Under the pieces are notes generated by a model. That model was given only the letters and a program-made list of their open reading frames with translations, did no database searches and was not told the origin of the DNA. From Faecalicatena absiana (GTDB taxonomy: Bacteria; Bacillota; Bacilli; Lactobacillales; Lactobacillaceae): DNA of 64,000 nt. The stretch is taken from positions 1-64,000 of the forward strand of contig JAEDAG010000005.1 of the NCBI GenBank assembly GCA_017309015.1. The letters are read 5' to 3'. Both the position numbers and the translations under genes were made by a program. Below are positions 54,182 to 63,518 of the stretch, piece after piece. How positions within the stretch are numbered: position 1 is the stretch's first letter; every line of letters begins with the position of its first letter.

Positions 54182-55879
54182 ATGGGAAGATATCAATTTT
54201 CGCCCCAGCAGCGCAAGGACTACGAGTCCCTGCCGATTCCCTTGGGCGTTTATCAAATTGTTGACGGGAAAGTCGTGACTCTGCTGGTTTCTGATGCCAT
54301 GTGTCAGATGCACGGAATGCCGCGCCATGAACTGATCAAGTCGCTGGACGAGTCGATGTTCGGCTTCGTTCATCCCGACGACATTGGCCGGCTGGCTTAC
54401 TTTGGCCAGCAGGAAGCCAAGCTGGGCAACAGGTTCAAGTACGATTTGATCTACCGGGTCAAAGAGCCCCATACCAAGGACTACTACCTGATGCATGCCT
54501 TTGGCAAGCGGGTAGTTGAGCCTGACGGGTCCAAGCTGCTGTTTATTTTCTACTATAAGATTGACCGGAGTCCTTTGGACTTCAAGAAGTCCGACATGGA
54601 CTACGTGGAGCACTTTAAGGACGAATATAACCGCGATGCCCTGACTGGGCTGCCCAACCGCCACTTCATTATGAATTTTGGCTTGGAAAAGGTGGGCAAG
54701 CTCCGCTTTTCTGGCAAGCAGCCTGCCGCCGTTTTGGTCAACATCTCCAACATGAAGGGCTACAACGATCAATTCGGCAAGCCGGCTGGCGATCAGCTGC
54801 TGGTTGGAGTAGGGAAATTGCTGACCAGGACTTTCCCTGACCAAATCGTGTCCCGCTACCAAGGCGACCGCTTCCTGGTGATTGCGGATCAGGATCAGTT
54901 GGAAGCCAAGCTGCTCCGGGTTCATGACCAGTTCAAGTGCCTGGTTGGCGGCAATGCGGCTGATATTGCCTTTGGAATTTACAAGATTCAGATCGGGGAC
55001 TCGATGAACGATATCGCCGATCACGTTCATTATGCCTTAAGCCAGATCGGCACGGACCGCCGGCATTTCTTGTGGCATTATGATAACGCGGCCGAAAAGC
55101 GGGACCTGTCCGGCAACTACTACCTGGACAACCTGCAGAAGGCGATCGACCAGCACTGGATCAAGGTCTTCTTCCAGCCGATTTTTGACAACAAGAGCCA
55201 GCAGATCAGCGACTATGAGGCCCTGGCCCGCTGGCAGGACCCAGAGCGGGGCTTGATCGGCCCAGGTCAGTTCATCCCCGTCATCGAAAAGCGCCACCTG
55301 ACCTTCATGCTGGACTCCTACATGCTGGAAGAGGTGGCTAAAAAGCTGCACGCCTGGAAGCAAAACGGCGTTGCCCTGCACCCGGTCTCAGTCAATTTGT
55401 CACATGAAGACTTTGACCGGCCGGAAATCGTCAGCGAGCTGACGCGGATCGTTGACAAGTATGAGGTCGACCACTCCTTGATCATCATTGAAATTACGGA
55501 GCGGGACCTGTCTGGGGACACGACTAAGCTGCAAAAGAAGATGGATGAGCTGCACGCCTTGGGCTTCAAATTCTGGATGGACGACTTTGGCTCAGGCTAC
55601 TCCAGTCTGAACAGCCTGTATGAATACCGCTTTGACCTGATCAAGATCGACATGAAGTTCGTCCAGCACCTGGACGACAACAATGGGGTCAACCGCAAGC
55701 TGATGAAGAGCCTGGTCAAGGTAGCCAAGGAAATGGGCCTGCTGACGCTGACTGAAGGGGTCGAAACGACTGACCAGTACGACTTCGTCAGAGAGATCGG
55801 CTGCGACAAGACCCAGGGCTTCCTGTTGGTCAAGCCGACCCCGCTGGACGACTACGGGCAAGCAATTGGCAATAAATAA
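54182..55879 (+). CDS. PAS / degenerate GGDEF / EAL protein, copy 3
   Basis: A 565-residue paralogue of copy 1 with the same domain order. The GGDEF signature reads YQGDRF. The EAL domain keeps EAL, SVNLS, EITE, DDFG, IKID, EGVET and QGFLLVKPTP, so phosphodiesterase activity is plausible. The PAS region differs most from copy 1, suggesting different signals. I use ATG 54182, 8 bp after a CAGGT site; TTG 54176 is in frame. A TATAAT at about 54096-54101 may be its promoter. The C-terminal 90 residues are nearly the same as in the copy 2 remnant. Confidence 0.9.
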   Translation: MGRYQFSPQQRKDYESLPIPLGVYQIVDGKVVTLLVSDAMCQMHGMPRHELIKSLDESMFGFVHPDDIGRLAYFGQQEAKLGNRFKYDLIYRVKEPHTKDYYLMHAFGKRVVEPDGSKLLFIFYYKIDRSPLDFKKSDMDYVEHFKDEYNRDALTGLPNRHFIMNFGLEKVGKLRFSGKQPAAVLVNISNMKGYNDQFGKPAGDQLLVGVGKLLTRTFPDQIVSRYQGDRFLVIADQDQLEAKLLRVHDQFKCLVGGNAADIAFGIYKIQIGDSMNDIADHVHYALSQIGTDRRHFLWHYDNAAEKRDLSGNYYLDNLQKAIDQHWIKVFFQPIFDNKSQQISDYEALARWQDPERGLIGPGQFIPVIEKRHLTFMLDSYMLEEVAKKLHAWKQNGVALHPVSVNLSHEDFDRPEIVSELTRIVDKYEVDHSLIIIEITERDLSGDTTKLQKKMDELHALGFKFWMDDFGSGYSSLNSLYEYRFDLIKIDMKFVQHLDDNNGVNRKLMKSLVKVAKEMGLLTLTEGVETTDQYDFVREIGCDKTQGFLLVKPTPLDDYGQAIGNK

Positions 55880-55886
55880 GCACAAT

Positions 55887-55932
55887 CAAAAAATTAGGCA
55901 TTGGCAAGACAATGCTTAATTTTTTTGATTTT
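55887..55932 (+). terminator. Terminator of the EAL-gene array
   Basis: AAAAATTAGGCATTG pairs with CAATGCTTAATTTTT around GCAAGA (one G-T pair), then T tract. Confidence 0.88.
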
Positions 55933-55980
55933 TTAAGGAATAAGGTAGAATAGAAGGCAGACAGAAAGTGAGGACGATTG

Positions 55981-57246
55981 ATGACTTATTCTGAACAGCT
56001 GCTGGATGCCATTCAGGCGCACAAGTTTAGCGAGACGCGGACCCTGCTCAAGCAGGCGCTGGACCAGGACGATCCGGAAATTTTGGCTTCCCTGGCGGAG
56101 AACCTCTCCGATCTGGGCTTTACCGACCTGGCCAAGGAAGTCTACCGAAAGCTGATTGCCCAGTTCCCGGACGAGGACCTCTTTAAGGTCTACCTGGCGG
56201 AGATTCTGCTCAATGACGGGCAAGAAGACGACGGCTTGAGCCTGCTCTATGGGGTGGCGCCGGAATCGGATGCTTATCTGGAGAGCCTCCTGGTCCAGGC
56301 CGACTACTACCAAAGCGAAGGGCTCCTGGAAACGGCCCGGGCCAAGATGAACCAGGCCCGTGAATTGGCGCCAGAAGAAGATGCCATCGAATTCGGCCTG
56401 GCTGAACTGGACTACATGATGGAACAAAGCGAAGCAGCGCTGCCGCTCTACCAGGATCTGGCCCAGCGGCAGAAGATGTTTGGCGAAGTCAACCTGAACC
56501 AGCGGATCTTCCAGACTTTGGCCAAGCTGGGCCGCTATGAAGAGGCCGCGGCCTTTATCAATGACCACAAGGAAGATCTGCTGGACATCGATGCCAAGTA
56601 CCAGGCCGGGGTGATCATGGTGCAAGCCAAGCGGGCCAAGCAGGCGGTCGAATACCTGGATGCCGTCATCAAGCAAAGCCCGGACTACGTCAACGCCTAT
56701 CCCTTCCTGGCCCAGGCCTACAGAATGGAAGGCAATTTTGAAGAGGAGCTGTACGCCGCCCAGACCGGCTTAGGCTACAACGAATTTGATGAAGAGCTCT
56801 ACCAAATGGGGGCGGACGCGGCCATGAAGCTGGGCAAGCTGGATGATGCCGAAGACCTCCTGACCCGCGGGCTCAAGGTCAATCCGGACAACTCCAGCCT
56901 GCGCCTGCTGCTGGCCAATCTGGACAACTATGAAGGCAAGTACCAGGAAGCCCTGGACTTGTTTGACCAGCTGGACGATGCTGAGCTTGAGCCGCAGGCC
57001 CACTGGGCCATGGCCCAGGCTTGGCAGGGCTTGGACAAGTACGACCAAGCCCAAAGCGAGTACCTGCTGGCCTATCCCGGCCTGCAGGACAATGCCGCCT
57101 TCTTGCGGCAGATGGCTCTTTTCTTTGACGCTGCCGGGCAAAAGGACCTGGTCAAGCAGGTCCTGGCCAAGTACCTGCCTTTGGCGCCAAACGATGAAGA
57201 GATGCAGGAACTCTACACCGACCTGCTGGACGATGGCGACGAGTAG
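55981..57246 (+). CDS. Tetratricopeptide-repeat protein
   Basis: A 421-residue soluble helical-repeat protein. At least six TPR-like units can be seen, for example at FTDLAKEVYRKLIAQFPDED, LLETARAKMNQARELAPEED, AKQAVEYLDAVIKQSPDYVN and LDDAEDLLTRGLKVNPDNS. It is strongly acidic and has no signal peptide or membrane helix. Proteins like this (YpiA of B. subtilis) are common near hup or aroA in Firmicutes and likely act as a protein-binding scaffold; function is unknown. The start ATG 55981 follows GTGAGGA. Confidence 0.88.
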   Translation: MTYSEQLLDAIQAHKFSETRTLLKQALDQDDPEILASLAENLSDLGFTDLAKEVYRKLIAQFPDEDLFKVYLAEILLNDGQEDDGLSLLYGVAPESDAYLESLLVQADYYQSEGLLETARAKMNQARELAPEEDAIEFGLAELDYMMEQSEAALPLYQDLAQRQKMFGEVNLNQRIFQTLAKLGRYEEAAAFINDHKEDLLDIDAKYQAGVIMVQAKRAKQAVEYLDAVIKQSPDYVNAYPFLAQAYRMEGNFEEELYAAQTGLGYNEFDEELYQMGADAAMKLGKLDDAEDLLTRGLKVNPDNSSLRLLLANLDNYEGKYQEALDLFDQLDDAELEPQAHWAMAQAWQGLDKYDQAQSEYLLAYPGLQDNAAFLRQMALFFDAAGQKDLVKQVLAKYLPLAPNDEEMQELYTDLLDDGDE

Positions 57247-57276
57247 GCTGAAATAGCAGATAAGCAAGACAAAACT

Positions 57277-57325
57277 AAAGGAACGTTCTGGTTGCTGGGG
57301 GCAGTCAGAACGTTCCTTTCTTCTG
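57277..57325. terminator. Bidirectional terminator
   Basis: AAAGGAACGTTCTG pairs perfectly with CAGAACGTTCCTTT around a 15-nt loop. It separates the TPR gene from the convergent HAAS-domain gene. Confidence 0.75.
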
Positions 57326-57380
57326 AGTTTGATTGTTGATTTTCATTTACAGTTTGCCGCTCTAAATTGTCAGGCCGTGT

Positions 57381-57791
57381 TTATTCATGGATTTCCTTGA
57401 CCAGGGCCAGGATGATCATGCCCAGGCAGAAGGCAAAGGTGATCCAGCCGCAGATGCTCAGGCCAGCCCAAACGCTGCCATGAGTCAAGTCGGCATAAAG
57501 CGCCACGCCGGCCAAAGCCACGAATAAAGCGGCCATGATGGCCAGGCTCCAGATCAAGCGCATGTCTGAGGCTGACAGGTTTTCCTTTTGCAGCATGGCT
57601 TTTTCTAAAAGGGCGGCCACTTGTTCAGGCGCGCCCAAATGTTCCAGGGCTTCCTGGGGACTTTCACCCGCGGCGATCCGCTTTAAGAGGTCAGCTTTCA
57701 ATTCTTTCAATAGCGCGGTCCGTTCGCTCAAGGCCAGGCTGCCCAGGTCCCGGTCGACCTGGTCGAGGTAGCTGCTTAACATGTCGGTCAT
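57381..57791 (-). CDS. HAAS/DUF1700-like membrane protein
   Basis: A 136-residue protein. The N-terminal ~65 residues (YLDQVDRDLGSLALSERTALLKELKADLLKRIAAGESPQEALEHLG) have the HAAS helical pattern of DUF1700 proteins. Two membrane helices follow (about 85-103 and 112-132). ATG 57791 is chosen because it lies after AAAGGAGG. DUF1700 genes often come with a PadR regulator, which is not seen here. Function is unknown. Confidence 0.75.
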   Translation of the reverse strand: MTDMLSSYLDQVDRDLGSLALSERTALLKELKADLLKRIAAGESPQEALEHLGAPEQVAALLEKAMLQKENLSASDMRLIWSLAIMAALFVALAGVALYADLTHGSVWAGLSICGWITFAFCLGMIILALVKEIHE

Positions 57792-58071
57792 GGTTGCATC
57801 CTCCTTTGTCATTCATTTCCTCCACTTATACTATAGGGCGGACGGCTATCAATAAACAAGCAAAGTTTTTGTAAAGAAAGGCTGCTATTTTCAATAAAAA
57901 GGTCCACGGAGGCGCTTGCGGAAGAAAGCAAGGCCGAGCGGGCTGATGGGGGGCTTTTTGGCCTGGCGGAAGGCAAAAAGAAGTTTGAAAATAAAGCTGA
58001 CTTTTTCAGAATTTTGTCTGAAAATAGTTGGAAAAATAGAAAAGCAAAAGAAGGGAGAGGAACGCGGGAAA

Positions 58072-58620
58072 ATGCTGCAGACAGTCATTGAAGCCATCGT
58101 GGCCTACGCCGCAACCAACATCGACGACCTGTTGGTCAGCCTGCTCTTCTTCGCCCAGGCTAAAAGTCGCAAAGAAGACTGGCAGATCGTTTTTGGCAAG
58201 TATCTGGGCATTGCCCTGCTGACCGCTATCTCCATCTTGGGGGTTTACGGGCTCTCTTTCTTGCCGCTGGGCTTGCTGCCGGCCTGGCTGGGAATTAAGG
58301 AATTGCGGGACAAGGCCGAGGACAAGGAGGCCGCGCCTCTAGGCCAGCGGAACTGGACAGCTGCCGTGGCTTTGGTGACGCTGGCCAATGGCGGGGACAA
58401 CGTGGGCGTCTACATTCCCCTTTTTGTCGGTCACTCGGTTCAAGAGCTCCTTCTGGTCAGCTTGGTCTTCTTATTGCTGACCGGCATTTGGGCCTGGCTG
58501 GGGCAGAAAATCGCCCGCTGGCCGCGCCTGCAGGCCATGATTCTGGGCCGGCAGAAACTGGTTACGGCCTGGCTGTATTTTTCCCTGAGCGCCTACATCT
58601 TCTTGAAGGCCTATTGCTGA
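58072..58620 (+). CDS. CadD-family membrane transporter
   Basis: A 182-residue membrane protein with about five or six helices, resembling CadD cadmium resistance transporters. The conserved N-terminal ATNIDDLLVSLLFFA and central TLANGGDNVGVYIPLF segments, with intramembrane Asp and Asn residues, are characteristic. I use ATG 58072 (MLQTVIEA); the longer frame to 57916 adds 52 basic residues without family support. Metal specificity is not certain. A flavodoxin remnant follows. Confidence 0.82.
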   Translation: MLQTVIEAIVAYAATNIDDLLVSLLFFAQAKSRKEDWQIVFGKYLGIALLTAISILGVYGLSFLPLGLLPAWLGIKELRDKAEDKEAAPLGQRNWTAAVALVTLANGGDNVGVYIPLFVGHSVQELLLVSLVFLLLTGIWAWLGQKIARWPRLQAMILGRQKLVTAWLYFSLSAYIFLKAYC

Positions 58621-58788
58621 TCCTGCAAGAATTCGCGCATTTTTTGCAATCAATCACTTACATTTACCTAAATTGGCTAAGAAGGCTGGCAAAAAGATAT
58701 TTTTGCGAATAAAATGATAGTTATCAGCTACATATAGGTAGGAAAATAAACGAAGCTGAAAGTTCTAACCAGGGGGGATGTGTTTCCA

Positions 58789-59028
58789 ATGGAAGCATTG
58801 AGAAAGCTGGTCGTCTAATTTTCCGCGACGGGCACGACCAGAAATACGGCCAAGCAGCTGGCGCCGTTCACTACTTCTGGCGGCAGTCCTGCCTCAGGCG
58901 TGGCCCGCTCGGAAAAGTCCGCGGCACCTGAAACAGATTGGCTGCCGGCCCGCCGCTTTGCCATCTCGGACACTCAGCGCGATATGAAGCAGTGGCTGGA
59001 CTATCTAAAGCTTGAAAAATACAACTAA
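58789..59028 (+). pseudogene. Flavodoxin remnant (nonsense codon and internal deletion)
   Basis: Starting at ATG 58789 after GGGGGGA, the frame reads MEALRKLVV-stop-FSATGTTRNTAKQLA, the FMN-phosphate loop of flavodoxins, with TAA at 58816-58818 in place of the usual Tyr. It then jumps to PFTTSGGSPASG and a C-terminal end like DWLPARRF...WLDYLKLE, the end of flavodoxins. The middle ~80-90 residues are missing. The remaining frame is open to 59028 apart from the one stop. It is too short to bind FMN and looks non-functional. Confidence 0.8.
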
Positions 59029-59064
59029 AAAACTGATCCCAAGCCCTTGGGATCAGTTTTTTGC
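59028..59064. terminator. Bidirectional terminator
   Basis: AAAAACTGATCCCAAG and its complement with a CC loop, followed by T6; it serves the flavodoxin remnant and the convergent XRE gene. Confidence 0.85.
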
Positions 59065-59385
59065 TTAACGCTGCTTGCTCTTGAATTCTGGCGTTAGCAG
59101 GCGGCGGATGTACTTCATTTCAATTGCCGTCACCGGCCGGCCATTGAAGGTGAAGTGGACCTTGTCGTCGTTCAGGTCCACGGTCCGGTGGGCATTGATG
59201 TCCCGGGTCAGGTCTTCCACGGCCACGTGGAGGACGCTGGCTACCTTCTGCAGGGAAGTGACCGACGGGCGGTGGGTCCGCCAGCGGTAGATGCTGTTTT
59301 CGCCAATTCCCGCGTCTTTGGCAACTTCTTTGACTGTCCGGCCATGTCGCTTGGCAATTGCCTTAACTTGACTATAAATATCCAT
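59065..59385 (-). CDS. XRE-family helix-turn-helix regulator
   Basis: A 106-residue protein. The N-terminal ~60 residues are a lambda-repressor-like HTH (TVKEVAKDAGIGENSIYRWR, then SVTSLQKVASVLHVAVEDL). The C-terminal part (KVHFTFNGRPVTAIEMKYIRRLL) is short and of unknown role. Its ATG follows a GAGGAATG site. The neighbour on the other side is the divergent yfhO-like gene (about 190 bp between starts), a possible target. Confidence 0.88.
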   Translation of the reverse strand: MDIYSQVKAIAKRHGRTVKEVAKDAGIGENSIYRWRTHRPSVTSLQKVASVLHVAVEDLTRDINAHRTVDLNDDKVHFTFNGRPVTAIEMKYIRRLLTPEFKSKQR

Positions 59386-59575
59386 GTATTTACATTCCTC
59401 TATAGTTCTTTAACTCATTTTTATAATACCCATATTAGCATAAATCCCGCTTTTGACAAACGGCCGTTTGTGCCTGCCAGCTGACATTTCTTTTAGAAAA
59501 AGCTTAAGCTTCTGAACGATCGCCTCAAAAAGCGCTAAAATATAAAGATACGAATTCACAAGTTTGGAGGCAGTT

Positions 59576-62431
59576 ATGGAGTTTACTTTTGCAAGAAAAA
59601 AGGACCAGAGGACCTATCTGCATTATACCGTCTTGTTTCTGGTTCTGGCCGCCTGCATGTTTGCCCCTTACCTGATCAGCGGCCATACCCTGATCTGGAA
59701 CACGGACGCGTTCAACCAGCACCTGCCGCTCATGATCAAGTACCGGGAGTACCTGCTGCAGTTTCTGCGCCATCCCTTCCAAGGGCCGACTGAATGGTCC
59801 TGGACCATGGGGGTGGGGAGCGACCTGTTTTCGGTCTTTTCCTACTACACAATCGGGGACGTCTTTGCCTACCTGACCCTGCTTTTTCCAACGAGCCATT
59901 TGATCTTTGCCTACCAGCTGATCATCGTCTTGCGCATGTACTGCGTGGGCCTGGCCTTTGTCTACTTTGCCAGACACTTTGACTTTTCTGACTGGATCAT
60001 CCTCAGCGGAGCCGCGGTCTACATGGTCAACGCCTACCTGCTTTACGCGGCGGTGGCCCAGCCGATGTTCACGACGACCTTCATCTTGTTCCCACTTATC
60101 GTCGTCAATATTGAACGAGTCCTGCAGGGCGGGAGTGCCTGGCCGCTGACCGGAGTCTTCTTCTGGATGCTGGTCAGCAACTATTACCTGGCCTTCGTGC
60201 TGGGACTTGGGGCCATGCTGTACCTGGCCCTGCGCTGGGGGTTGGACTACTGGGGGAAAATTCCCTTCTGGCCAACCATCCGCAAATTTGCCTTCGCGGC
60301 TGGCGGGAGCGTGTTGACGGCTGCCGTTTTGCTGATCCCTGAGATTATCGGGGTCATCAATTCAACCCGGACTGGTTCAGAATTTGCCAACGGGATGGTC
60401 GTCTATCCGTTCTACTACTACCTGCTTTTGCCCAAGCAGCTGATCAACGGGGACAATTGGAAGCTGATGTTCTGGTCTGCCCTTGGCCTGGCCAGCGTCA
60501 TCCTTTTGGCCATCACCTACCTGTACGCCAACTGGAAAAAGCATAAGACGCTGGCGGCCGCGCTCTTTTTGGGCTTGGTCATGCTCTTGATCCCAGCCGT
60601 TGGGGCGGCCTTCAACGGGGGGATGTCCGCTTCCAACCGCTGGACCCTGCTTCTGTACCTGCCGCTGGCGATGACGGTCATGATCTTCTTGAGGGACTTG
60701 ACTCTTGAGGGCTTCAGCCCTAAAATGATCCGCCTTCTGGCCACGAGCACGGGGATCTACCTAGTCTACCTGGCCGTCGTCTTTTTCATCCAAAACGACG
60801 ACAAGCTCTTTTTGCCAGTGATCTTCCTGCTCTTGGCCCTGGGCCTGACTTACCTGATTTCCGAAAACAAGGTCAAGCAGGGGCAGAAGGCCTTTGCCAT
60901 CCTGATCATTCTCAACGTCTGCCTGAACGCGGCCTACGCGGCCTTGCCTTATAACGGGAGATTCGCGTCGGCCATGCTGAACCGGGGCGAGTATGAGCAG
61001 ATTGCTGAAAAGCGCTACGGGGGCTTGGAAGAAAAAGCAGCAGCTGGCAATTACCGGATCAACACGGTATCGAACAACAAGATTGTCAGCCGGAAGAAGG
61101 TCTGGAACGACCTGACCTCCAATCTGGCCAATATTTCGTCCTACTACTCGATTCAAAACGCCTACCTGGGCCAGTTCAGCACTGACATGCAGAACATCCA
61201 GTATGACAACAACATTCCTTTGCACCAAGTTGACGACCGGACGATCTTGAACAATTTCCTGGGCGTGCGCTACATTTTTGTCCAGACCAACGGCCTTAAT
61301 GCCAAAAAGATCCCGGCTACCTACAAGGAAGTGGCGGCCAGCAAGGCCAAGCAGGACTACGATGCTGACCCGGACCAAGTGCAGGTGCAGACCAAGATGT
61401 ATGAGAGCAAGTCGGCCTTTCCGCTGGTCTGGCTGGAAAGCAAGACGATCAGCCCGGCGGCCTACCGGCAATTGCCGGCTTCAGGCAAAGAGCGCGCCCT
61501 AGCCAGCGGCGTGGTCGTCAGCCGGCAGGATGCCGGCCAGCTGGCCAAGGCCAAGCTGGGCGGAGTCAAGACCATCCCGGCGGCCTTGGTCTCAAATCGC
61601 GGCAACGTCGTCAACCCCAGTCGCCTAAAGTACACGGACAGCAAGGAAAGCTACAGTTTACGCCTGTTTTTGACTAAAAAGCAGAAGGCTCAACTAGGGA
61701 AGAGCGAGCTGCACCTTGAATTCAGGTCCATCAAGTACCAGCCCTTTACTTTTGCCCAGCAGCTCAAGTATGAATTGAAGCGGGCAGAACAGAATGCCGA
61801 TCTGAAGTCGGCTTCCTTCAACCGGGTTCAGAACCGCTATAAGTACCTGCGCTACCACCTTTTGGCGGGCTCGCCGGACATTTCCTACTCTTTGACCGTT
61901 ACCGGGTCCAAAGCAGCCGAGACCATCTCCCAGCCAAGCGTGGAAGCCACCAGCTTCTTCCGCCTGGTCAAAGGGGGAACGATGAATCTGGGCGTCTACT
62001 CATCATTGCCGTCAAGCCTGATCCTCAAGCCATCCAAGCTGGGGGTCTACCAGCTTGATTACCGGATCGTCGCCGTGCCAATCAACAGGACCTACAAGCG
62101 GCAGATCAAGCAGATCCGGCAAAACGGCCTCAAGCACTTGAAGCTGGGGCAAGACCAGCTGACGGGGACGATCACGGCCAAAAAGGCGGGCATCCTGACT
62201 TCGTCAATTCCTTATTCAAGCGGCTGGAGCGCGGTCGTTGACGGCAAGCCAGCCAAGGTCATTCTGACCAACAATGCCTTTTTGGGCCTGAAGCTGGCCA
62301 AGGGCAAGCACAAGGTAGCCTTTTACTACCACACGCCAGGTCTGCTGGCGGGCTTCCTGGTGTCGCTGCTGGGGCTTTTATGGCTCGGCAGCCTGGCAAT
62401 TCTAGAGAAAAAGCGGAAGAAGCAACTCTAA
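59576..62431 (+). CDS. YfhO-family membrane protein
   Basis: A 951-residue integral membrane protein with about 12-13 helices in the first ~480 residues and again one helix at the C terminus, with a large extracytoplasmic region between (about 490-900). The N-terminal HTLIWNTDAFNQHLPLM segment and the SYYSIQNAY segment fit the YfhO family. Members are proposed to be GT-C glycosyltransferase-like enzymes acting on teichoic or lipoteichoic acid; that is family knowledge, not visible here. ATG 59576 follows TTGGAGG, so the TTG 12 bp upstream is part of the ribosome binding site. Confidence 0.88.
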   Translation: MEFTFARKKDQRTYLHYTVLFLVLAACMFAPYLISGHTLIWNTDAFNQHLPLMIKYREYLLQFLRHPFQGPTEWSWTMGVGSDLFSVFSYYTIGDVFAYLTLLFPTSHLIFAYQLIIVLRMYCVGLAFVYFARHFDFSDWIILSGAAVYMVNAYLLYAAVAQPMFTTTFILFPLIVVNIERVLQGGSAWPLTGVFFWMLVSNYYLAFVLGLGAMLYLALRWGLDYWGKIPFWPTIRKFAFAAGGSVLTAAVLLIPEIIGVINSTRTGSEFANGMVVYPFYYYLLLPKQLINGDNWKLMFWSALGLASVILLAITYLYANWKKHKTLAAALFLGLVMLLIPAVGAAFNGGMSASNRWTLLLYLPLAMTVMIFLRDLTLEGFSPKMIRLLATSTGIYLVYLAVVFFIQNDDKLFLPVIFLLLALGLTYLISENKVKQGQKAFAILIILNVCLNAAYAALPYNGRFASAMLNRGEYEQIAEKRYGGLEEKAAAGNYRINTVSNNKIVSRKKVWNDLTSNLANISSYYSIQNAYLGQFSTDMQNIQYDNNIPLHQVDDRTILNNFLGVRYIFVQTNGLNAKKIPATYKEVAASKAKQDYDADPDQVQVQTKMYESKSAFPLVWLESKTISPAAYRQLPASGKERALASGVVVSRQDAGQLAKAKLGGVKTIPAALVSNRGNVVNPSRLKYTDSKESYSLRLFLTKKQKAQLGKSELHLEFRSIKYQPFTFAQQLKYELKRAEQNADLKSASFNRVQNRYKYLRYHLLAGSPDISYSLTVTGSKAAETISQPSVEATSFFRLVKGGTMNLGVYSSLPSSLILKPSKLGVYQLDYRIVAVPINRTYKRQIKQIRQNGLKHLKLGQDQLTGTITAKKAGILTSSIPYSSGWSAVVDGKPAKVILTNNAFLGLKLAKGKHKVAFYYHTPGLLAGFLVSLLGLLWLGSLAILEKKRKKQL

Positions 62432-62449
62432 CGATCATTGAGCAAGCAC

Positions 62450-62490
62450 AAAAAAGCGTGCGGTCACTGGGACCGCGCGCTTTTTTCTTG
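62450..62490. terminator. Bidirectional terminator
   Basis: AAAAAAGCGTGCGGTC pairs with GACCGCGCGCTTTTTT (one mismatch or G-T pair) around ACTGG. It separates the yfhO-like gene from the convergent LysR gene. Confidence 0.88.
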
Positions 62491-62502
62491 GAAAGACAGG
62501 CG

Positions 62503-63435
62503 TTATTGAATCTTTCCTTGTTTCTTGAGCATGTCTTGAATCTTATCTGCCATTTCCCGTGCGACTTCCCTGGTCTTGGCACTGGATTCAGTGTGCAGGG
62601 TCAGTCCGTTGTCTGATTGAATCAGACTGCTTGGCAGCTCAGCAAAGTTGTATTCATCCCTGTCGCTGATGCTTGGCAACAGGTACTCCATGGTCATGGT
62701 CCAGCCCAAGCCGCCGGCAGCCAGCTGAACGGCCGCCTCATAGTCGTTGACCTTGATCAGCTTGTTGTTGGGCAGGTTCTGGTCTTCCAGCAGGTGGTCG
62801 ATGGTTCTCTGGAAGCCTGAGTCGTCGCTCAGAGAAACCATCTTTTCCTCGCTCAGGTCAACCAGCATCTGGTAGTCAAAAGGAACTTCCTTTTTGCCCA
62901 TTTGGTAAAGCTTGCTGGTCTTGGGAATGATCAAATAGACCTTTGGCTGATAGAAAAAGTAGTTCTTCAGGTTTTCCCCCCGCAAGAGCGGGCCCCAATA
63001 AATGTCAACCATACGGTTGTCAACCAGGCGCTTGGCGGAATTAATGCTGAAGGTCTTGATCAATTCAAAGCGGGTATTGGAGAACTTTTCCTGAAGCTGG
63101 GGAATAATGTGGTTGTCGCGGCCAGGAATCCAGACCGGGGAGAAGCCGATCTTAATGTAAGACTGCTCTTCTTCAGTAAAGCGACGCAGGTCTTGCTCGA
63201 TCTTCATCTGGTCGCTGTGCAGGCGCTCAAGGCCATCACACAAGGTGCGTCCTGCTTCCGTCAACTCGATTGGCAAAGTCCGTCGTTCAATCAGGGTTAC
63301 CTTATATTTCTTTTCAGCTTTGCTTAGGACCTGACTGACATAGGGTTGACTAAGAAACAATTTTTTCGCGATATCACTGACGGTTTGACAGTCTTCGGCA
63401 GTCGTCAGAATTTGATAAAGTACATCTTGTTTCAT
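62503..63435 (-). CDS. LysR-family transcriptional regulator
   Basis: A 310-residue LysR-type regulator. The HTH is at about residues 15-60 (TVSDIAKKLFLSQPYVSQVLSKAEKKY), and the effector-binding domain follows. The longer, less typical N terminus (DVLYQILTTAEDCQ) fits the family's first helix. Its ATG is at 63435, with a promoter at 63491-63518. It is divergent from a second LysR-type gene; the regulon is not visible. Confidence 0.88.
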   Translation of the reverse strand: MKQDVLYQILTTAEDCQTVSDIAKKLFLSQPYVSQVLSKAEKKYKVTLIERRTLPIELTEAGRTLCDGLERLHSDQMKIEQDLRRFTEEEQSYIKIGFSPVWIPGRDNHIIPQLQEKFSNTRFELIKTFSINSAKRLVDNRMVDIYWGPLLRGENLKNYFFYQPKVYLIIPKTSKLYQMGKKEVPFDYQMLVDLSEEKMVSLSDDSGFQRTIDHLLEDQNLPNNKLIKVNDYEAAVQLAAGGLGWTMTMEYLLPSISDRDEYNFAELPSSLIQSDNGLTLHTESSAKTREVAREMADKIQDMLKKQGKIQ

Positions 63436-63490
63436 CTTACACGCTCTCTATAAAACTATCGATTAGCAAAACAAATTTTACAATAAAATT

Positions 63491-63518
63491 ATTATAGCGC
63501 TTTTTGGACATTTATCAA
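63491..63518 (-). promoter_or_regulatory. Promoter of the minus-strand LysR gene
   Basis: On the minus strand, TTGATA (63513-63518) and a perfect TATAAT (63491-63496) are 16 bp apart, about 55 bp before the start codon. Confidence 0.7.

Noticed and set aside
51799..55879. Active diguanylate cyclases
   Set aside because: Both full copies have lost the GG(D/E)EF signature (WKGDRF, YQGDRF), so cyclase activity is not supported.
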